64,000 nt of DNA from Cognataquiflexum rubidum (GTDB taxonomy: Bacteria; Bacteroidota; Bacteroidia; Cytophagales; Cyclobacteriaceae), in assembly GCF_022538115.1 (NCBI RefSeq), contig NZ_JAKZAL010000004.1, forward strand, positions 1 to 64,000, read 5' to 3'. Below, piece after piece: positions 15,571 through 23,090 of the stretch; position 1 is the first letter of the stretch, and every line of letters begins with the position of its first letter. The notes below the pieces were generated by a model, which ran no database searches, was not told the origin of the DNA, and was given only the letters and a program-made list of their open reading frames with translations. The position numbers and the translations under genes are program-made.

Positions 15571-16553
15571 CTCTTGACATCTCCCAACTTTTGAGCTATA
15601 GCTGAACCGACCATCAGCTGCAGCGCGTGGTAAACCATCAGCGGCAATAGCATCACACCAAACACCACAGGATCCGGAAACATTACCCTTCCCATCACGG
15701 CTCCCTGTACCAATGACTTTTTACTTCCGCAGAAAATCACGGTGATCATATCTTCTCTTGAAAATTTCAGTGCTTTGGACAAAAGGTACATCAATCCCAT
15801 CATCAGGAGGAAAAACACCAACATCAAAACACCGAGTAAAATCAATTGTCCCGCAGTATGACCATCAAACATATTCTCTGAAAACGAATCAGCAAAGGCT
15901 GTGAAGATGATAAGTAGAATGATCGCTTGGTCAAAATTCTTCAAAGCTGTTTGGTGTTTATTGACATACTTCACCAAATACTTGTGTACAAATAAGCCCA
16001 AGATCACAGGAACCAACACCTGAAAACTCAATTTGATGATGGTATCCGTCAGGTCAAAATCCACTGCAGTTTCCGGTAACATCAGGTCCATCCAAAGCGG
16101 CGTGATAAAAATTCCCACCATACTTGAGATACTCGCATTGAATATTGCTGCAGGAAGGTTACCACCCGCAATCGAAACCATCACCACGGAGGAAGAAACG
16201 GTAGAAGGTAAAGCAGCTAGATAGAATGTCCCGATCCAGAAAAGGTTTGCTTCGTCACCCCAGACTGCGTAAAGCAACAAGACAACCAATGGGAAGATCA
16301 GGAAAGTCGTTGATTGGACCAGAATATGAAGCTTCCAGTTGGACAATCCCTGTTTGAGTTTCTCTGGACTTAACTTGACTCCGTAAAAAAAGAAGATGAC
16401 CGATATACCGATTCCCGTAATGGCTTTCAAAGGCAAAGGACTTGCATCGGATCCCCATTCAGGAAAGGCTTTGGCCAGAAAAATCATCCCTACAAGAAGG
16501 AAAAAGAAGGTATTCAGTCCTACACGGTTAAGGTTTTCCCTAAGTTTGGCCAT
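15558..16553 (-). CDS. BASS-family (bile acid:sodium symporter-like) membrane transporter
   Basis: The 331-residue inner-membrane protein has about ten hydrophobic segments and follows the SBF-like pattern (YfeH/PF13593 type). The conserved FFFYGVKLSPEKLKQGL lies in the second helix region, ALPSTVSSSVVMVSIAGGN is the discontinuous-helix motif, and FCGSKKSLVQGA lies near the C-terminus. It probably carries an organic anion with sodium; the substrate is unknown. It begins 18 bp after the stop of the upstream TrmH gene, so the two may be co-transcribed. Its last residues (KSSGQ) and stop codon fall within an ACTG-word repeat, so the C-terminus seems to be repeat-derived. Confidence 0.88.
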   Translation of the reverse strand: MAKLRENLNRVGLNTFFFLLVGMIFLAKAFPEWGSDASPLPLKAITGIGISVIFFFYGVKLSPEKLKQGLSNWKLHILVQSTTFLIFPLVVLLLYAVWGDEANLFWIGTFYLAALPSTVSSSVVMVSIAGGNLPAAIFNASISSMVGIFITPLWMDLMLPETAVDFDLTDTIIKLSFQVLVPVILGLFVHKYLVKYVNKHQTALKNFDQAIILLIIFTAFADSFSENMFDGHTAGQLILLGVLMLVFFLLMMGLMYLLSKALKFSREDMITVIFCGSKKSLVQGAVMGRVMFPDPVVFGVMLLPLMVYHALQLMVGSAIAQKLGDVKSSGQ

Positions 16554-16571
16554 TGGAATGATAGTTTGATG

Positions 16572-17318
16572 CTATTGGGTGCTCCTCTTGATGTTGTCAC
16601 AAATAATGGCTGTGGCCACCGCTACATTCAATGATTCTGCATGGCCAAATCTCGGGATGGTGATTTTGCGGTTTACCAGGGGCTCAAGTTCTTTGGAGAT
16701 TCCATTGGATTCATTGCCCATCAGAATAATCCCTCCGCTACCAAATTTGGTTTCATAGATAGAATCTCCATTTAGAAATGCCCCATAGACCGGAAGTCCT
16801 ATTTTTTTCAGTTCACTGTGCAAATCTGTATAGAAAATCTTGACCCTTGTAAAACTCCCCATGCTTGCATGAAGGACTTTAGGATTGTAAAATTCTGCAG
16901 ATTCATCGCTTAATAACAGTTTTTGGATGCCATACCAATCAGCAATCCTGATGATTGTTCCAAGGTTTCCCGGATCTTTGACATCATCCAAGGCGATTGC
17001 CCATTCTTCTGTAGACAAACCGATCGGAATATTGGGTTTGATTTTGGCAACCGCAAGTGCTGCATCGTTGCTTTGGAATGAGCCTACTGATTCGAGGGTA
17101 GATTGGCTGACTTCAAAAACAGCTGCATGTAGTCGTTTGAGAAGTTTAGCATGTTCATTTCCAAATTGTTGGGTGCACAAAACATGGCTCACTTCATAAT
17201 CTGAAAGAAGCAATTCCGTTACATTTTTACTTCCTTCTACAAAAAATGATTGCTCCTCTTTTCGGAATTTTTTCTGTTGCAAGGATTTAATAAACTTAAG
17301 CGTATTTTTGCTCAACAT
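16572..17318 (-). CDS. TrmH/SpoU-family RNA 2'-O-methyltransferase
   Basis: The 248-residue SPOUT methyltransferase has an N-terminal substrate-binding region (FRKEEQSFFVEGSKNV) and a C-terminal knotted AdoMet domain. Motif 1 is around DVKDPGNLGTIIRIADWYG, motif 2 is ILMGNESNGIS and motif 3 is PRFGHAESLNVAVATAI. It methylates ribose in rRNA or tRNA; the exact target is unclear. It diverges from the TamL gene, with only 18 bp between the chosen starts. Confidence 0.9.
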   Translation of the reverse strand: MLSKNTLKFIKSLQQKKFRKEEQSFFVEGSKNVTELLLSDYEVSHVLCTQQFGNEHAKLLKRLHAAVFEVSQSTLESVGSFQSNDAALAVAKIKPNIPIGLSTEEWAIALDDVKDPGNLGTIIRIADWYGIQKLLLSDESAEFYNPKVLHASMGSFTRVKIFYTDLHSELKKIGLPVYGAFLNGDSIYETKFGSGGIILMGNESNGISKELEPLVNRKITIPRFGHAESLNVAVATAIICDNIKRSTQ

Positions 17319-17336
17319 TCGGTCAATTGCCTAATT

Positions 17337-19751
17337 GTGAATAAAGCCAAATATATAAACTTTCTTTTTCTGCTTTTTTTAATTTCTTCCTGTTCTTTGA
17401 CCAAAGGACTCAAGGAAGGTCAATATTTGGTATATGATGTAAAAGTGACCGGAGCAAAAAAAAGCTCCAAGTCGGACCTTTCAGACCTAATCCAACAAGA
17501 GCCTAATACCAGAATCCCGATTTTGAACACTTCTGTGGGAATCTCCATATACCGATTCGGAGAATGGATCTATGACAGTACCAGGCACCTCAACAAACAG
17601 GCAGAGTTCCTTGCGGAAAGAGATGAACTCAGAAAAATGGGAGATGAAAAACAACTCACCAAAAAGCAGGTCAAAAGGCTGAATAAAGTCAATGATTACT
17701 TGACCTCCTTGGATAAAAAGCTCGAATACGGAAATTTCTTCATGCGCACAGGAAATCCAAGGGTCATTTTTGACAGTACTTTGACGGAGGAAACAAGCCG
17801 GCAAATGAAGTTCTATTTGATCAACAATGGCTTTTTTGATGCTGAGACCAATTTTGAGACTTCTTTTAAAAACAAAAAAGCGAGGATAATATATCGCATC
17901 ACAGAGCATGAACCTTACGTAGTGGATTCGTTTTTTACCAGATCAGACGATGTAGGGATCTTGGCCCTTTTGGATCGAAATCAAAAAGAAAATCAGATCA
18001 AGGTTGGAGAGAATTATAACCAAAATTCAATTTCGCGTGAAAGACAAAGGGTGGAAGATTTGTTGAAAGACAATGGTTATTATACTTTTTCAAAGTCGTA
18101 TCTGGAATATAATGTTTATAAAGATACCGTCGAGCATAAAGTCAGAATAGAGGAAGTCATCAGAAACCCTTCTTTTTCAGAAAGTCATAAGGTCTATACT
18201 CTGGATTCTATTTTCTTTTTTATTGATCCCCCGTCCGAAGCGTTTGTAGATTACGAATTTCATAACTCCTACAGGGATATTGTTTTTGAAGTGTATGAGG
18301 ATAGGTATTCTGAAAAAATCATTTCCTCAAGGATTTTTCTCGAGAAAGGAAATCTCTACAACAGGACAAATGTCATCGAAACCCAACGACAACTCGCCAA
18401 TCTTGACTTGTTCAGGTTTGTAAACATTGCCTTTGATACCTTGGGAAATGTCCTGCGGCCGAGGATTTATACGCAATCCAATCAAAAATATTTGATCACC
18501 AACCAACTCGGTGCCACTATAACAGAACAGGTTCCCGGTCCTTTCTTTAGCCATTCCCTGAGAAATAGAAACCTTTTTAGGGGAGCTGAAATCTTTGAAT
18601 TTTTCTTCAGGGCAGGTTTGGAAGGCGTTGTATCGGCCACAGGGGAAGGCGGTGTTTTCAGAAGCCGGGAATTGAACACTTCTGCTTCGGTTATTTTTCC
18701 CCAGTTTTTACTGCCCTTAAGTGTCAATTCACTTGAAAGATTTGGTAGGTATAATCCACGGACCAGGACACTGATCGGATATAATTATGTCAATCGGCCG
18801 GAATATATCCGTGAAAGTGTCAATGGAATTATCGCCTATAATTGGAATACCCGGAATCTCAGGCAGCAATACACCGTCAATGCCTTGGATGCGAATTTTA
18901 TCCGCTCCAATTTGAGTGACGATTTCCGGGTGCTATTGGAAGGACTTCAGGAACAAGGAAACAACCTCATCAATTCATTTCTGCCTTCGTATGTCAGCAG
19001 TGTTTCGGGTCAGGTAATTTTTAATTTTAACCAATACGGTGCATTTCAAAAAAACAAAGCATCACTTTGGCGACTTTTCTTTGAAAGCGGCGGGACGACA
19101 CTGAATTTTGTCAGCAGCAGTTTTGTGGAGGAAAGATCTTTGGCTTACTTTCAATTCTTGAAGTTTCAGTCGGATTACAGAAAATATATCCCGATCACCA
19201 AGGACCAAACTTTTGCCTACCGCCTAAATCTGGGTTTGGCTAAGCCTTATGGCGTGAGTAATGGTGTACTTCCTTATGAAAAATACTTTTTTGCAGGAGG
19301 TAGCACGGGTATCAGGGCTTGGCAGCCGAGACGATTAGGACCGGGATCTTTTAGCCCGAGAACCTTGGATGACGGCTCTTTTGATTACCGATTTGAGCAG
19401 CCCGGTGAAATCCTGTTTGAAGGCATGTTTGAGTTTCGCTCCAAAATATACGGCTACTTTGACGGGGCTTTTTTCATTGACGTGGGTAACACCTGGACAT
19501 TCAATGTTGACACTTCCCGGCCTGGAGCAAATTTTGAATTCAATAGGTTTTACAAAGAAATTGCCGTAGGTACCGGTGTGGGTTTAAGAATGGATTTTGA
19601 CTTTTTGGTTGTCAGGCTGGATATGGGTATCAAAGCATTCGATCCTGCTCGAAAACCTGGACAGCGATACATTCTGGACAGCTTTTTTAGAGATTTTCCA
19701 GGTCAGCGGGGTCAGACCGTTTTCAACATCGGTATAGGTTATCCTTTCTAA
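17337..19751 (+). CDS. tamL: Translocation and assembly module lipoprotein TamL (BamA/TamA family)
   Basis: This Omp85-superfamily protein of the outer membrane helps to insert beta-barrel proteins with TamB. The chosen GTG start at 17337 gives VNKAKYINFLFLLFLISSC, a lipoprotein signal with the lipidated Cys in SSCSLTKG; the frame remains open 29 codons upstream, but that part overlaps the divergent TrmH gene. POTRA-like repeats occupy roughly the first half, and the 16-strand barrel with the surface-antigen motif GGSTGIRAWQPRRLGPG fills the second half. It ends in aromatic YPF as a barrel signal. The lipidated N-terminus and the adjacent TrmH gene are typical of Bacteroidota TamL. TamB is not in this window. 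Confidence 0.88.
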   Translation: MNKAKYINFLFLLFLISSCSLTKGLKEGQYLVYDVKVTGAKKSSKSDLSDLIQQEPNTRIPILNTSVGISIYRFGEWIYDSTRHLNKQAEFLAERDELRKMGDEKQLTKKQVKRLNKVNDYLTSLDKKLEYGNFFMRTGNPRVIFDSTLTEETSRQMKFYLINNGFFDAETNFETSFKNKKARIIYRITEHEPYVVDSFFTRSDDVGILALLDRNQKENQIKVGENYNQNSISRERQRVEDLLKDNGYYTFSKSYLEYNVYKDTVEHKVRIEEVIRNPSFSESHKVYTLDSIFFFIDPPSEAFVDYEFHNSYRDIVFEVYEDRYSEKIISSRIFLEKGNLYNRTNVIETQRQLANLDLFRFVNIAFDTLGNVLRPRIYTQSNQKYLITNQLGATITEQVPGPFFSHSLRNRNLFRGAEIFEFFFRAGLEGVVSATGEGGVFRSRELNTSASVIFPQFLLPLSVNSLERFGRYNPRTRTLIGYNYVNRPEYIRESVNGIIAYNWNTRNLRQQYTVNALDANFIRSNLSDDFRVLLEGLQEQGNNLINSFLPSYVSSVSGQVIFNFNQYGAFQKNKASLWRLFFESGGTTLNFVSSSFVEERSLAYFQFLKFQSDYRKYIPITKDQTFAYRLNLGLAKPYGVSNGVLPYEKYFFAGGSTGIRAWQPRRLGPGSFSPRTLDDGSFDYRFEQPGEILFEGMFEFRSKIYGYFDGAFFIDVGNTWTFNVDTSRPGANFEFNRFYKEIAVGTGVGLRMDFDFLVVRLDMGIKAFDPARKPGQRYILDSFFRDFPGQRGQTVFNIGIGYPF

Positions 19752-19762
19752 CTTTAAACTTA

Positions 19763-20062
19763 ATGGAAATGACAGTATCAGAATTCAAATCTTCTCTCCT
19801 GAAAGATAATCCTCCTGCAGGTTTGGGCACCCAATTGGAAGCCTTATGGTATGACGGAAAAGGGGATTGGAAGAGTGCCCATGACAGGGCCGACGGTCCT
19901 GCTGACAGGCTTTCTGCAAGAGTGCATGCTTATCTCCACCGGAAAGAAGGAGATATTTGGAATGCTGATTATTGGTACCGACGAGCCGGTGAAACCCGAC
20001 CTGATATCAGCTTGGAACAAGAATGGGAATTATTGGTCGAGAGGATTTTAAGTATCAGCTGA
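19763..20062 (+). CDS. Conserved small protein of unknown function
   Basis: The 99-residue soluble protein has no signal or membrane segment. It reads as a small all-helical module with many aromatic residues (LEALWYDGKGDWKSAHD, then GDIWNADYWYRRAG). The order of a W-x-x-A-H pair followed by W-N-A-x-Y-W-Y-R-R looks like one or two TPR-like helical hairpins. It begins 11 bp after tamL and is co-transcribed with it. I recognise it as a conserved hypothetical but cannot name a function. A start two codons downstream is possible. Confidence 0.75.
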   Translation: MEMTVSEFKSSLLKDNPPAGLGTQLEALWYDGKGDWKSAHDRADGPADRLSARVHAYLHRKEGDIWNADYWYRRAGETRPDISLEQEWELLVERILSIS

Positions 20063-20067
20063 AAAAA

Positions 20068-20105
20068 AGCCATTTTACCTGAGACATTCAGCAGGTAAAA
20101 TGGCT
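20068..20105. terminator. Bidirectional terminator between the tamL run and aldo/keto reductase
   Basis: AGCCATTTTACCTG pairs with CAGGTAAAATGGCT over 14 bp around a short loop. On the minus strand it is followed by seven T residues, so it best serves the leftward aldo/keto reductase gene, and it also closes the rightward tamL run. Confidence 0.88.
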
Positions 20106-20114
20106 ATCTATTAT

Positions 20115-21071
20115 TTATTCTTTTTCCCAAAGGTCAGTCAACTTATAGGGGCTTTGCGCTCCGGTAAAGAAAGAACCGTCGATAAACCGATATGCTGTTC
20201 CTATGTTGGCAAGTTTTTCCATGTCAGCCTCATCCAGATTCACTTCAATAGAAGCTAGATTTTGACTGATTCTATCTTGGTTTACAGATTTTGGAATGAC
20301 AGCAATATCCCTGTGGACAGAATAGGACACCAAAACCTGCGCTGCTGTGACGCCATGTTTGGAGGCCAATTCTTTGACAGTTTCATTTTCCAAAAGGCTT
20401 GGTTCATTGGCTTTTTTGGAAGTAGCGGCACGGTCACCCGAACCCAACGGGGAATAAGCAGTCAGTAGAATGCCTTTTTCTTTGCAGAAATTGACCAACT
20501 TATTCTGTGGAAGGAAAGGGTGCAATTCAACTTGAAGCATTTCCGGAGACATTGTTCCTGAATTGATTATTTCCTCAAGTTTGGAAATGTTGAAGTTGGA
20601 GACCCCGATATGTTTTGTCAATCCCAGATTTTTTGCCTCTTCCATCCCTTCCCATGTTTGGGCCAAAGGCACATCTCCGTAAGTGAAGAACTCTTCCCTT
20701 GTCTGGGCAAAGGATACGCCTTTTTTGAAGCTTACCGGCCAATGGATGAGGTAAAGGTCAAGGTATTGTAGTTGTAGGTCTTTCAGCGTTTTTTTCAAAG
20801 CAGGTACCACATCATCAAGTCGGTGATTGCTGTTCCATAATTTGGATGTGATAAAAAGGTCTTCTCTTTTGACAAGACCATCTTTAAATGCTTTGTCGAG
20901 GGCGTTGCCAACCTCCTTCTCATTGTCATAGATTGCGGCGCAATCTATATGCCGGTATCCGGCTTCAATTGCCCAAAGGACAGCCTGATATACTTCTCCG
21001 GGTTTGGATTTCCATGTGCCAAGGCCAATAATTGGCATTTGGTCGCCATTGCTAAAAGTGATAGATTTCAT
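20115..21071 (-). CDS. Aldo/keto reductase
   Basis: This is an NADPH-dependent (beta/alpha)8-barrel carbonyl reductase of 318 residues. The catalytic tetrad is complete: Asp43 and Tyr48 in DCAAIYDN, Lys77 in FITSKLWN and His110 in YLIHWPV. IPKSVNQDRISQN near the C-terminus is the phosphate-binding loop for NADP. It is close to the AKR1/aldose-reductase group in spacing. The substrate is not evident and the gene is monocistronic. Confidence 0.92.
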   Translation of the reverse strand: MKSITFSNGDQMPIIGLGTWKSKPGEVYQAVLWAIEAGYRHIDCAAIYDNEKEVGNALDKAFKDGLVKREDLFITSKLWNSNHRLDDVVPALKKTLKDLQLQYLDLYLIHWPVSFKKGVSFAQTREEFFTYGDVPLAQTWEGMEEAKNLGLTKHIGVSNFNISKLEEIINSGTMSPEMLQVELHPFLPQNKLVNFCKEKGILLTAYSPLGSGDRAATSKKANEPSLLENETVKELASKHGVTAAQVLVSYSVHRDIAVIPKSVNQDRISQNLASIEVNLDEADMEKLANIGTAYRFIDGSFFTGAQSPYKLTDLWEKE

Positions 21072-21296
21072 GGTTTTGATTTGGTTTTTTGAACTACACG
21101 AAGTTATTAGCTAAATACTGCATTCGGAATGAAAACCTCATTTTTTTGAAAGATGTTTTTGGAATTCACTTTACTGATAGAAAAAAGAATCAGTTTTCCA
21201 CACTCACTTTGTGATCAATAATACTGCCATTAAAATCGGAAGCAGGAAATTCCGGATCAAAGCCACATTTAATTCTTTATCTTCTACTTTTGGTCA

Positions 21297-21521
21297 ATGG
21301 ACAGGCAAATATTGATTGATCTGGTCACGAAGACCATGCCTTTTGGCAAGTATAAAGGAAAGCTGCTATGCGATGTTCCGGAAGACTATTTGATTTGGAT
21401 GCATAGGAAAGGTTTTCCCGAAGGTAAACTTGGAATGTGGCTGAGTACACTTTATGAAATCCGCCTCAACGGTTTAGAAGAAATCCTTTGGGAATTGAAA
21501 AAAATAAACCGCAAACTGTGA
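21297..21521 (+). CDS. DUF3820-family small protein
   Basis: The 74-residue protein matches DUF3820 (sometimes called 'putative quorum-sensing-regulated virulence factor'). The motif MPFGKYKGKLLCDVPEDYL is followed by WMHRKGFPEGKLG. The function is not known, though the motif resembles small nuclease-associated modules. The gene is monocistronic, between the divergent aldo/keto reductase and the convergent subtilase gene. Its last codons lie within the stem of the subtilase terminator. Confidence 0.85.
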   Translation: MDRQILIDLVTKTMPFGKYKGKLLCDVPEDYLIWMHRKGFPEGKLGMWLSTLYEIRLNGLEEILWELKKINRKL

Positions 21522-21535
21522 AGAAGGCGGTTTAT
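21504..21535 (-). terminator. Terminator for the subtilase gene, overlapping the DUF3820 3' end
   Basis: ATAAACCGC (21504-21512) pairs with GCGGTTTAT (21527-21535). Read on the minus strand, the stem is followed by a run of T (the A-run at 21498-21504). The left arm lies within the last codons of the rightward DUF3820 gene. Confidence 0.7.
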
Positions 21536-21557
21536 GATTATAATTTTTATGCTGCAA

Positions 21558-22775
21558 TTATCTTGAAATGATTGGGTCAGCAGTGCTGTCCTTGTCACCG
21601 GTCACAAATCCTGAAGTTCTTGCTGCTCCTAAAAGCAATACACCCGCTGCATGTGGCGCTGCCATAGAAGTTCCGCTTATGGTATTGTATCCGCCGCCAA
21701 TCCATGTTGACTTTATGCTAACTCCAGGAGCGCAATAGTCGATTGGAGGATTTCCAAAATTGGAAAAAGTAGCAAACCTGTTGTTAATATCAGAAGCTGA
21801 AATGGTAAAGATATTGGCACCATTTACCCTTGCAGGAGAATAGTTATTTGCGTTTGCAGCACTGTTTCCGGCCGCAATCACAAACTTGATGCCCTTACCG
21901 GCTGCTGCTACAATAGCATCATCCAACGCCTGAGACACAGGACCACCCAAACTCATATTTGCCACGTCTCCAGTTTTTCCCTTAGCTGCAACCCAATCTA
22001 CTCCGGCAATTACGCCTGTATAAGAACCTGAACCCCTTGAGTCCAGAACTTTAACAGGTACAACAGGGGCACCGGCAGCCACGCCTACCACACCAATCGA
22101 GTTGTTGATAGCCGCGATAGTTCCTGCAACGTGTGTTCCGTGTCCATCTCCATCGTTGAGGTTGGCATCTCTTCCTGAAGTAAAGGCAGTAAAGCCATCA
22201 ACTGCTCTGACATTGAGGTCAGGGTGAGTCAAGTCAATACCTGTATCAATTACCCAGGCAGCGTTTGTACCGGTGTAATTAACTGCACCGCCAACTCTGG
22301 TGATTCCCCAAGGAGTCTCTTGGGCTGTACTTCCTCCGCCTCCACCTGGCTTGCCTTTTTGGGCTATTGTCATCACCCTGTCAGGCTCTATGTAGCTTAC
22401 AGCAGGATCATTTTTTAACAGTTCAAGTTCGCTCTCATCCAATTTCACTGCAAAACCATCCAAAGCTGCCGCATAGACTGCCCCGATATTTTGGTCAGAA
22501 ATTCTGTATTTGGCTAAAATACCTGACGCACTTTTTCTCATAGAAGCTTGATTGTCTTGGTAGCTCCCATCCTTTCTGAATCCCAAAGATTGGGGCTTTA
22601 AGACTACGATATAGCTTCCGGGAATGATATCACCATTTTGATACCTCATTACTTGGTCTTGGGAATCCATCAACGGTGATTCTGCATTTTCCTGACAGGA
22701 GAATGTAACAAGAGCTAGGCCTAACGCTGCAATTCCGGCAGGCTTTCCCATAAATCTGTAGAATTTTTTGATCAT
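21558..22775 (-). CDS. S8-family subtilisin-like serine protease, lipoprotein
   Basis: The 405-residue protease has a lipoprotein signal (GLALVTFSC, lipidated Cys27), an I9-type propeptide (about 52-135, beginning GSYIVVLK) and a proteinase-K-like catalytic domain. The triad is Asp177 in WVIDTGIDLTH, His212 in DGHGTHVAGT and Ser370 in ISGTSMAAPHAAGV; the oxyanion Asn is in AAGNSAAN. A Gly-rich linker (KPGGGGGS) joins propeptide and catalytic domain. The domain ends soon after the active Ser, with no C-terminal sorting domain. It is probably an outer-membrane or surface-anchored protease. All catalytic residues are intact. Confidence 0.92.
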   Translation of the reverse strand: MIKKFYRFMGKPAGIAALGLALVTFSCQENAESPLMDSQDQVMRYQNGDIIPGSYIVVLKPQSLGFRKDGSYQDNQASMRKSASGILAKYRISDQNIGAVYAAALDGFAVKLDESELELLKNDPAVSYIEPDRVMTIAQKGKPGGGGGSTAQETPWGITRVGGAVNYTGTNAAWVIDTGIDLTHPDLNVRAVDGFTAFTSGRDANLNDGDGHGTHVAGTIAAINNSIGVVGVAAGAPVVPVKVLDSRGSGSYTGVIAGVDWVAAKGKTGDVANMSLGGPVSQALDDAIVAAAGKGIKFVIAAGNSAANANNYSPARVNGANIFTISASDINNRFATFSNFGNPPIDYCAPGVSIKSTWIGGGYNTISGTSMAAPHAAGVLLLGAARTSGFVTGDKDSTADPIISR

Positions 22776-23090
22776 GATAGAATAATTTTTGAGTGATAGA
22801 TAATACCAAATACCATTTGGCCTTGATAAATTAAGTCAAAATATAATTTAGATTCAATAGAGTTTCAAAAAATAAAAGCAATGGGAAACCTTTGATAAAT
22901 TATAATTCAAATCAGTTACGGCATACTATCGGTTCCGTATAGATCAAAAATCAAAATCAATTGACGGAAAAGTTTTTTTTTCTTGGCATAAAGCCCTCCG
23001 ATATTTTTTGAAGTCAGAAATTGAAACAAAGTTGCATTAACATTAGGTCTAAATAGATAGGATGACTATTTTTGCAACATAGTTACATTT
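22776..23090. promoter_or_regulatory. Divergent promoter region of subtilase and TonB receptor genes
   Basis: The 315-bp AT-rich stretch holds no gene. TATTTTTG at 23067-23074 is a good -7 core for the rightward receptor gene, about 17 bp before its ATG. On the minus strand a TATATTTTG-like core at about 22837-22845 could serve the subtilase. I see no convincing Fur- or Zur-type palindrome. Confidence 0.4.

Noticed and set aside
17250-17336. Longer N-terminus of TamL from an ATG at 17250
   Set aside because: The extra 29 codons overlap the divergent TrmH gene and would precede the lipoprotein signal; the GTG at 17337 gives a normal signal peptide.
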